This document shows, in pieces, positions 13,801-19,857 of a stretch of DNA of 19,857 nucleotides. Position 1 is the stretch's first letter. Each line of letters begins with the position of its first letter. Source of the stretch: Phycisphaerae bacterium (lineage in GTDB: Bacteria; Chloroflexota; Anaerolineae; 4572-78; J111); assembly GCA_028285035.1 (NCBI GenBank), contig JANQQF010000183.1, forward strand, positions 1 through 19,857. The letters are read 5' to 3'. The translations under genes and the position numbers were made by a program. The notes beneath the pieces are model-generated. The model was not told the origin of the DNA. It ran no database searches and was given only the letters and a program-made list of their open reading frames with translations.

Positions 13801-16800
13801 GGGATATTTATGGACAGTTGGTTGATGATACGGGAGCGTTGAGTGGAACCCTGATTACAATCAGTCAAGCAGACGGGGTGCAACACGAACCAGCCGTAAG
13901 CTATAACCCACAAACCGATGAATACCTGGTCATCTGGGACGATAATCGCTATGGCTTTACCTATAGTGGCCTGCAAGGGCAGCGGCTGAACAGCAGTGGT
14001 CAATTGGTAGGGAGTGAAATAGAAATCGTGCCCCCTACCGAAGACTTGGACAATCCCGATGTGGCTGTCTCAGAGGTCGGTGATTATTTGGTGGTGTGGG
14101 ATGATATAAGTGGCACTACAGGTAGCGACATTTACGGTCAGATGGTCAGGAGCAGTGGGATCTTGAGTGGTACCAAGATGACGATTACCGCCGTCAGTAA
14201 TGTTCAGCAGCAGCCAGCCGTGGCGTATGATAACAATGAGGATGTTTTCCTGGTGGTCTGGGCTGATCGACGGAGCGGGGATTATGACATCTATGGGCAA
14301 CGCTTGGATGCCAGTGGGCAATTATTGGGGAGTAACCAATCCTTAGCCAGTACAGCCCAATCTGACTGGTATCCTGATGTAACCGCAAACAATCTGGGGC
14401 AATTCTTGGTGGTGTTTGAAGAAGAGTTCTCTAGTAGTAATGATGATGCCCGAGCCATCCGGGTTGATGCCAGTACTGGGTTGGCGCAAGGCAGTCTGAT
14501 TGGGTTAGATCAGGGCAGTGATCGGGAACGTAGTGTGGCGGTGACGAGCCTAGATGGGGAGTATATCACGGTCTGGGAAGATCAAACCTTGATTCAAGGG
14601 CGGCCCGTCTATAGTGATGGGCTTACAGGCGATACGGTTTCGGTCAGTTTGACAACAACCGGTAATCGTTATTTTCCAGAGATTGCAGCCAGTGATACAC
14701 AGGCCCTTAGCCTCTGGACTGATACCAGTCAGGCTGGCTCAAAAGGCTCATCACTCATTACTGGACGACGGGTCACAACCAGTGGGAGTACGAATGGCGA
14801 TGAGATCTTTATCTCCCCCTATTTTAATGAGAAGGAACGCACCGCGCTAACGTATAACCCCGATAGTCAAGAGTTTTTATTGGCCTGGCAACAAGCAGCC
14901 CAAGCCCCAGAAGCTGATATCTTTGTGCAACGGGTAGATGGCCAAGGACAAGCAATTGCCCCCCCTCTAAATTTGACCAACCTTGTCACAGCACAGGAGC
15001 GACCCGCTGTGGCTGCAGGGCAGAGTGGATATTTAGTCACCTGGCGTGATGCCCGCAATGAAGGTAGTACGGGGCTGGATATTTACGGCCAGCGGCTGAA
15101 TTTGAGTGGGGGAATGACAGGTGATTTGATTACAATTACCACGGCTGCCAGCGATCAATCTAACCCAGCCGTGGCCTACAACAGCGTGCGGGATGAATAT
15201 CTGGTAGTTTGGGATGATGATCAGGGCAGTGATCTGGATATTTATGGACAAATTGTGGAAGCTGATGGGGATTTGGGGACAAGTTTTAGCTGGTCTGTCT
15301 CAGATCGGCAAGCCTATCCCGATGTGGCTTACAACCCCGATGATGATACCTATCTAGTCGTGTGGGAAGATCGGCGACCCGCCGCAGCCGCCTATGATAT
15401 TTATGGGCAGGTGATTAGCGGGAGTGGCTCGCTTTTGGGCAGTAATTTCGGGCTGACCTCGGTCTCGAAGAGCCAATTTGATCCGGTCGTGACCTACAAT
15501 AGCACGGCCCAGCGCTTTATGGTTGGCTGGTGGGATTACCGAGATAGTAATTGGGATATTTATGGGCAAGCCATCAGCGGCACGGGGACCTTAGCGGGTA
15601 GCAACTTTGCGATCTCTACCCCAAGTAGTGGCAGCAACAACGATCAAGAGTACCCCGACATCATCGCGGGGCCAGCGGATGAATTCTTGGTGGTCTGGCA
15701 AGATCGACGAAATGATAGTGACCGAGATATTTATGCTCAGCGAATTGATGCGGCTGGGAACTTGTTGGATGAAACCGATCCCACCGTTAACATTGTCATT
15801 GAAAGTAGTACCTCGGACTACACAGAACGTCCAGTGGTGGCCTACAGCCCAGCAGATGGGGTCTATCTGATTGGTTGGAACAACCAGGACGATGGAAGCA
15901 TTTACACCCAACGCTATGTTGGACAGACGCCTGATCTGCCTGGGGCCAGCTTTACTGCGGTTCCAGCCCGTGGTGTCGTCCCCCTTACGTTGACCGTGAC
16001 GGACACCTCAACAGGCACAATTGCTAGTCTGGCCTTGAATTTTGATGATGGTATAGCGGCGATAGAAGGCAATCCCGGCGATGTGGTGAGCCACACCTAC
16101 ATTGCAACTGGAACATTCCAGGTGGTTTTAACCACCACAAATCCGGGAGGCAGTACCACGGTCAGTCAACTGGTTACCGTCACCGAGCAAATTACGCCCC
16201 ATTTGGTGACTGACTTTGAAAACGTCGAGTTAGGCGTGGATCCAACCTTCTGGCAAGACCAACTATGGAATACCACCAGTCGGGATGATTTTGAAATTGT
16301 CTGGTCTGGTGATAGCCGGACGTTAGGGACCGATTATACGGGATCACCTACAATCTACAGTACTTATGCCATTCCGGGGTGGTCCGTCTGGCAAAATTAT
16401 GAGTACAGCGGTCGTCTGAAGATGACGGATGCGAACAGTGGGATTGGGGCGGCCTTCTACTCCCGTTACCCTGATGGGGAGGAAAAAGCTTACTACCTGC
16501 GGCGTTATGCTGACACAACTCAAACCGAGCAGTTCCACCTGGCTGGGGTTGGGGCTGGGGCAGGGCTAACGGGTGATGTGGATACAGATGTCACCCCTGT
16601 GCCTAATCAGTGGTACCAGTTCCGCATTCAGGTGATGAGCTTGGCGGGTCGGGTGGCTGTCCGAGCTAAGGTTTGGGCGGCGGGTGGACCAGAGCCAACG
16701 GATTGGCAGGCCACCGCTGAGAGTACGGATGCCGCCCGTTTGACGGCTGGGGCGGTAGCCGCACGTACCTCTGGCGCAGGCAGTAAATATTTTGATGATT

Positions 16801-18719
16801 TATCCGTTACCCCCTTGACGACGCAAGCTGAGTTCACCAGTGATCTGCAAACCGGCTTTAAGCCCTTCACCCCCGTCTTTACCAGCACCAGTCCGGGCTG
16901 GGTCTTGACCTATACCTGGTCCTTTGGGGATGGCACGCCGCTGCAGGTCACGACCAACCCAACCACAACCCACACCTACACCCAAAGTGGGGTCTATACT
17001 ACCAGTTTGACCGTTGATGATGGGGTGACGACCAACGCCTTGACCAAGACCAACTACATCACGGTCAACAACCCGCTTGCGGCAGGCTTCTCCGCCTTCC
17101 CCTTGCAGGCTGATGTGCCGCTGTTGGTCCTATTCCTCGACAACTCAACCGGAGCGAGCACTTACTTCTGGCAGTTTGGTGATGGCATCACCTCAACCCT
17201 GCCTAGCCCCACCCATACTTACACCATTCCAGGCGTCTACACCGTGACCCAGACTGTTGGCGATGGAGTCGAGACCGACATCTTGACCAAGACCAACTAC
17301 ATCACGGTCACCGAAGCCCTATCAGCCAATTTCTCGGCTACGCCTGTGGCTGGAGGCGTACCATTGACCACAACCTTCACCAATCAATCGACGGGGGCCG
17401 ACAGTTATCTGTGGGTCTATGGTGATGGCATCACCTCGACCACTTCGGCCACGACCCATATCTACACCTACACCCAAGTTGGGGTCTATACCATCACCTT
17501 GACCGCCTCTGATGCCGGGGGTTCAGATACCCTGACCCGGACCCATTACATCACGGTGGCCAATGTGGCGATCGCTGATTTCTCAGCCACCCCGCTGGTG
17601 GGCACTCCCCCCTTGAGTGTGACCTTTGTCAACACCTCAACTGGAGCCGATAGCTATCGGTGGGCCTATGGTGATGGCGTCGTTTCAACTACGACGGCTA
17701 TCACCCATACCTACCTTTACACCCGACCTGGCATCTTTACCGTGACCTTAACGGCAGGGAACGGAATTGTTACTGATACCTTGAGCAGACCTGGCTACAT
17801 CACCCTCACCCAACCGATTACCCGTGATTGGCGACAAATCACCAGTACCGTTTCGCCGAGTGTTGTGGCGGATCACGCGCTGGCCTATGACCCAGATCGC
17901 GATGTGACCATCCTCTATGGGGGGAACGCGACGGGCTGGCCTTATGAGGATCAAACTTGGGAATTTGATGGCACCAACTGGTTGACGGTGACAACTACGA
18001 CCACACCCACCGTGCGGTATGGGGTCTCAATGGCCTATCTGCCCAACGAAGGGGTGATCCTTTTCGGCGGTAGTGATACCGCTGATATGGCCTTCAATCA
18101 AACCTGGGTCTACACCGCCAGCGACTGGAGCCTAGTGCCTGTTGTAGGTACGGTTCCGCCCAGTCGAACTTATGCCAGTTTGGTTTCCAACCCGATTAGC
18201 CAAACGCTGTATCTCTTCGGCGGCCAAAACAGCCGTGAAGGCACACTCTACAATGATCTGTGGGCGTATGAAAATGGTAGTTGGACTGAGGTCAGTGTGA
18301 GTAGTGCGAAACCCCTTTCCCGCACCCTGACTGCATTTACCTACGATGCCCTCAATCAGCAATTACTTCTCTTTGGCGGTCAAGCCAGCGATGGCACTGC
18401 TTTGGCTGATCTATGGGCCTTCGATCTGGTCACCCAGACCTGGACCGAACTTGACCCTGGTGGCGGTGGGGGTGATCCGCCGCCACGCTTTACCCATAGC
18501 CTAACCTATGATCCGCTACTGGAACAAACCATTTTGGTCGGTGGTACCCCCGATGGTGGTGACACCCTGCTGAGTGATACTTGGCACTATGACTCAGCGA
18601 ATGGTTGGTCTGAGGCTACGCCTACAACCACCCTGCCTGGTCGGGCCTATCAGCAGGCGGTCTACACCCCGGCTGGCCTCATCTTCTTCTCAAATGGGGA
18701 GGTGTGGCGCTATGAGTAG
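10830..18719 (+). CDS. Giant secreted mosaic protein: PKD, Ig-like, propeller-like and Kelch repeats
   Basis: This 2629-residue protein has an N-terminal signal sequence (hydrophobic about 10-27, likely cut near VTQAS). In order it has seven PKD domains (about 50-625, each with the DFGDG or YGDG strand and HTY-GVYT turn), then an Ig/invasin-like domain (about 637-727). A domain ending in FPVVIDP (about 728-957) follows; this ending is common in exoproteins. About 14 repeats of the form LVVW-D...DIYGQ (about 960-1699) come next. After these are PKD8 (1703-1785), a concanavalin/LamG-like region (1791-1999), PKD9-12 (2001-2327) and Kelch-type repeats (2331-2629, LFGG and W-Y/F motifs). No LPxTG, C-terminal membrane helix or catalytic domain is seen, so it is probably an adhesive or structural surface protein. 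GAGAGG lies 8 bases before ATG 10830. A second exoprotein gene follows 76 bases later. Confidence 0.92.
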   Translation: MTLTSVEVAIRILVVWSMFLMSGPSAIVTQASNDQPINEVTKLTLPLQQAKPVADFVGSPTIGVAPLRVNFVNSSTDALSYQWLYGDGTVSSTSEITHSHVYTQPGSYTVVLQATNSLTMTDTLTRTAYVTVSKPTPTALFDGIPTNGNTPLTVTFINSSTNASSYLWDFGDGFSSKDANPAHTYTKSGVYTITLQASDGVITDTLVQPAYVEVTPPVSPLADFSASPLTGPTPLSVTFLNQSTNASSYLWDFGDGFSSKDANPVHTYASSGVYTITLQASDGVITDTLVQPAYVEVTAPVSPLADFNASPLTGPTPLSVTFLNQSTNASQYLWDFGDGARSIEANPIHTYASSGVYTITLQASDGVITDTLVQPAYVEVTAAPSPVADFSASPLTGPTPLQVTFLNQSNQATSYLWDFGDGTTSKEISPTHTYTQAGAYTVVLKASDGTTTDTLTQTNYVTPFSLSNPRASFTAKPQRGEVPLVVTFVNSSSNATNFVWDFGDGSSRVMTSPVHTYSIPGRYTVTLQAGNGSVTDTLSLSHYITATDLLIAAFDPLPPTAQIGEVISFQNYSTGASSYLWDFGDGISSTETSPSHIYGTAGVYTVTLTAFNDNFRASTTAVLNIQEASAAVVAGPPAKIQIGLKEVTDTKQAFRQGRRWVAVRVVDADGVAVADGTEVRLSISTGDLDETIVQTENGVARTRFKVPRGQPFTITAQAGAAQNTFVWSENDLTRPRQLSQRANDKRYGDEVAATIRARNALEADGSDIVAENQTRRITFNQNGFSYHLKTQDRDLRGEDPTVVADQRLTVGFQLTNFRIGRNSLLRGPIERVTGDNWITYQDREGQWQVTYEVAEASVEQYFVLGKGIPIEGDVVIEGRFQTRLQPQFISNEEGIRFVSRSNRGEEAEQLGYGPALVEDASGRRLIGEMQLRGRRLRITIPEAWLARADFPVVIDPLIGPAEMINDLPGDANDPVTASDGTDFLTVWEWNGDIYGQLVDDTGALSGTLITISQADGVQHEPAVSYNPQTDEYLVIWDDNRYGFTYSGLQGQRLNSSGQLVGSEIEIVPPTEDLDNPDVAVSEVGDYLVVWDDISGTTGSDIYGQMVRSSGILSGTKMTITAVSNVQQQPAVAYDNNEDVFLVVWADRRSGDYDIYGQRLDASGQLLGSNQSLASTAQSDWYPDVTANNLGQFLVVFEEEFSSSNDDARAIRVDASTGLAQGSLIGLDQGSDRERSVAVTSLDGEYITVWEDQTLIQGRPVYSDGLTGDTVSVSLTTTGNRYFPEIAASDTQALSLWTDTSQAGSKGSSLITGRRVTTSGSTNGDEIFISPYFNEKERTALTYNPDSQEFLLAWQQAAQAPEADIFVQRVDGQGQAIAPPLNLTNLVTAQERPAVAAGQSGYLVTWRDARNEGSTGLDIYGQRLNLSGGMTGDLITITTAASDQSNPAVAYNSVRDEYLVVWDDDQGSDLDIYGQIVEADGDLGTSFSWSVSDRQAYPDVAYNPDDDTYLVVWEDRRPAAAAYDIYGQVISGSGSLLGSNFGLTSVSKSQFDPVVTYNSTAQRFMVGWWDYRDSNWDIYGQAISGTGTLAGSNFAISTPSSGSNNDQEYPDIIAGPADEFLVVWQDRRNDSDRDIYAQRIDAAGNLLDETDPTVNIVIESSTSDYTERPVVAYSPADGVYLIGWNNQDDGSIYTQRYVGQTPDLPGASFTAVPARGVVPLTLTVTDTSTGTIASLALNFDDGIAAIEGNPGDVVSHTYIATGTFQVVLTTTNPGGSTTVSQLVTVTEQITPHLVTDFENVELGVDPTFWQDQLWNTTSRDDFEIVWSGDSRTLGTDYTGSPTIYSTYAIPGWSVWQNYEYSGRLKMTDANSGIGAAFYSRYPDGEEKAYYLRRYADTTQTEQFHLAGVGAGAGLTGDVDTDVTPVPNQWYQFRIQVMSLAGRVAVRAKVWAAGGPEPTDWQATAESTDAARLTAGAVAARTSGAGSKYFDDLSVTPLTTQAEFTSDLQTGFKPFTPVFTSTSPGWVLTYTWSFGDGTPLQVTTNPTTTHTYTQSGVYTTSLTVDDGVTTNALTKTNYITVNNPLAAGFSAFPLQADVPLLVLFLDNSTGASTYFWQFGDGITSTLPSPTHTYTIPGVYTVTQTVGDGVETDILTKTNYITVTEALSANFSATPVAGGVPLTTTFTNQSTGADSYLWVYGDGITSTTSATTHIYTYTQVGVYTITLTASDAGGSDTLTRTHYITVANVAIADFSATPLVGTPPLSVTFVNTSTGADSYRWAYGDGVVSTTTAITHTYLYTRPGIFTVTLTAGNGIVTDTLSRPGYITLTQPITRDWRQITSTVSPSVVADHALAYDPDRDVTILYGGNATGWPYEDQTWEFDGTNWLTVTTTTTPTVRYGVSMAYLPNEGVILFGGSDTADMAFNQTWVYTASDWSLVPVVGTVPPSRTYASLVSNPISQTLYLFGGQNSREGTLYNDLWAYENGSWTEVSVSSAKPLSRTLTAFTYDALNQQLLLFGGQASDGTALADLWAFDLVTQTWTELDPGGGGGDPPPRFTHSLTYDPLLEQTILVGGTPDGGDTLLSDTWHYDSANGWSEATPTTTLPGRAYQQAVYTPAGLIFFSNGEVWRYE
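10980..12705 (+). repeat. Tandem ~249-base PKD-coding repeats
   Basis: Seven consecutive PKD units are encoded with starts of a shared element at 11052, 11307, 11556, 11805, 12054, 12303 and 12546. The periods are 255, 249, 249, 249, 249 and 243 bases. Units 2-4 are nearly identical at DNA level: 11307-11373 equals 11556-11622 without mismatch, and 11625-11726 equals 11874-11975 with one mismatch. The outer units have diverged. This indicates recent duplication or gene conversion within the array. Confidence 0.9.
13700..15925 (+). repeat. Fourteen propeller-like protein repeats (LVVW...DIYGQ)
   Basis: Inside the giant gene, about 14 units of roughly 50 residues share a YLVVW(D/E)D strand, an acidic turn, DIYGQ-(R/I/V) and a following G-x-L/G-x2-I strand. 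Examples are EYLVIWDDN, VFLVVWADRRSG, TYLVVWEDRR and EFLVVWQDRR. Units near the middle (about 14400-14950) are degenerate and lack DIYGQ. Fourteen units would fit two seven-bladed beta-propellers; that is an inference. At DNA level the units are much more diverged than the PKD array. Confidence 0.75.
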
Positions 18720-18795
18720 AGACGTAAAGCAGACAAACTTTATGGAAACTACCGACGGTGAACCAAGTCAGTTTATCAGCAAGCGAGAAATCACA

Positions 18796-19857
18796 ATGAA
18801 GCCATATATCAAACGTTCAATCTTTGGTCTCTTGACAATGACCCTGATGTTAGGGTATCTCAGTCTGTTTTTTATTACCCCATCTCCTGCACTAGCCCAA
18901 GGGCCAGTTTCAGGAAATTCGTTGGATTTTGATGGGACAGATGATTATGTGGAAATCGCTGATGATACTGCTTTAGAGCCAAATGATATAACCGTAGAGT
19001 TTTGGCTTCGGCCCGATCAAACTTTAAGTAGTAGTCTGACAGACCATCAGGCTTTTATTGGCAAAACAGCCTCAACAACAGCAAATGGGTTTAATCTCAT
19101 TTACAATGAGACTGGTAAATTATCCTTTGCGGCTGGGGTTAATAGCTGGCGATTTTGTGATGTGTCTACCGATTTAACCGTCTCCGAGTGGGTCCATATT
19201 GCTTGGACTTATGATGGGCAACATAGCAAGATTTTTTTAGATGGGGTGCTTTCTTGTGATACGGATCATGGGAGTATTGCCGAAATTGTTTGGGATAGCT
19301 CCTCCCTACTTTTTGGTAAGGATATTGCCTATGGCCGAGAATTTGATGGCCTCATTGATGAAGTACGAATTTGGGATGCGGCTCGCACACAGACCGAAAT
19401 TCAAAATACAATGGACTACACTTTGGTTGGTGATGAGGCTGGTTTGGTTGGCTATTGGCCATTGGATGAGGGTAGTGGACAAACCGTCTCTGATCAAACG
19501 ACCAACAGCAATGATGGGCAGTTAGGGGCTACGACGAGTTCTGAAAGTAGCGATCCTACTTGGACAACGACCCAAGCCCCTCTTTTTGATGGCTTAGTCG
19601 TTATTGATGAAGATACGACCTGGACGATCTCAGAGGCCACGGCTGGCATGTTGATCATCACCGGAACAGCCGTTTTAACCCTTGAAAATACCATAACCAT
19701 TACAGCCAACGAAATTATGATCGGGGACAATGCAAGACTAACAGCAGATGGGCGGGGGTATGCAGGTGGAACTGGTGGGACGTGTTGTAGTCGAGGAGGA
19801 GGTGGTGGTAGCCACGGGGGACAAGGTGTGCCGTGGACCTATACCCCACCGCAAGGG
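18796..19857 (+). CDS. Secreted LamG-domain protein, 5' part (runs off the window)
   Basis: The frame is open from 18796 to the right edge (354 codons) with no stop. ATG 18796-18798 gives a textbook signal peptide: MKPYIKRS, then a hydrophobic core, then SPALA before QG, cleaved after about residue 36. An in-frame ATG at 18742 would add 18 polar residues before the signal and is rejected. A LamG/concanavalin-type domain follows (about 41-215: LDFDGTDDYVEI, VEFWLRPD, WVHIAWTYDG, FDGLIDEVRIWD, LVGYWPLDEGSG). This is the usual pattern for a carbohydrate- or protein-binding jelly roll. Beyond about 250 the sequence turns into short beta-strand and Gly-rich turns (GGTGGTCCSRGGGGG), like the start of a parallel beta-helix. 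It lies 76 bases after the giant PKD gene in the same direction, and the Shine-Dalgarno site is weak. Confidence 0.88.
   Translation, partial: MKPYIKRSIFGLLTMTLMLGYLSLFFITPSPALAQGPVSGNSLDFDGTDDYVEIADDTALEPNDITVEFWLRPDQTLSSSLTDHQAFIGKTASTTANGFNLIYNETGKLSFAAGVNSWRFCDVSTDLTVSEWVHIAWTYDGQHSKIFLDGVLSCDTDHGSIAEIVWDSSSLLFGKDIAYGREFDGLIDEVRIWDAARTQTEIQNTMDYTLVGDEAGLVGYWPLDEGSGQTVSDQTTNSNDGQLGATTSSESSDPTWTTTQAPLFDGLVVIDEDTTWTISEATAGMLIITGTAVLTLENTITITANEIMIGDNARLTADGRGYAGGTGGTCCSRGGGGGSHGGQGVPWTYTPPQG

Noticed and set aside
15591..15911. 106-codon minus-strand frame within the giant gene, and similar antisense frames at 12704-18362
   Set aside because: They mirror the repeated plus-strand modules, carry no family features, and have no ribosome sites or spacing of their own.
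19241..19730. Frames of 94 (plus) and 78 (minus) codons inside the LamG gene
   Set aside because: The LamG frame is open across the whole stretch with clear family motifs, so these are shadows.

Overview
The window looks like chromosomal DNA of a Chloroflexota (Anaerolineae-like) bacterium. The signs are cytoplasmic PAS sensor kinases paired with a NarL/LuxR regulator, an actinobacterial/Chloroflexi-type thiosulfate sulfurtransferase with DUF4395 and thioredoxin, and very large secreted proteins built from PKD, propeller-like, Kelch and LamG modules. Base composition is moderate. The phylum is an inference from gene content; no rRNA or tRNA gene is present to settle it.

Positions 1-6663 read leftwards. 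They hold a small zinc-ribbon protein, a two-component system (double-PAS kinase followed by a coupled NarL-type regulator), a UPF0210/DUF711 protein preceded by a two-ACT-domain protein, a pterin-4a-carbinolamine dehydratase ending in a clear terminator, and a REC-PAS-histidine kinase. Several starts are set by good Shine-Dalgarno sites inside longer open frames.

Positions 6664-9769 read rightwards. A hotdog acyl-CoA thioesterase is followed by a 416-base non-coding stretch and a sulfur cassette of thiosulfate sulfurtransferase, DUF4395 membrane protein and membrane-anchored thioredoxin, closed by a strong terminator. The non-coding stretch is the most interesting part of the window. It has a consensus sigma-70-type promoter, a 42-codon open frame with five Cys codons within eight positions, a terminator, and a leader segment able to pair with the terminator's 5' arm. 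This is the layout of a ribosome-dependent, cysteine-sensing transcription attenuator in front of sulfur genes.

Positions 9770-19857 are the surface-protein region. A decayed 3' end of an exoprotein gene with its terminator is followed by about 570 bases of AT-rich spacer. Then comes a 2629-residue secreted mosaic protein (12 PKD units, an Ig-like domain, a 14-repeat propeller-like region, a concanavalin-like region and C-terminal Kelch repeats). Last is the 5' part of a second secreted protein, with a signal peptide and LamG domain, running off the right edge.
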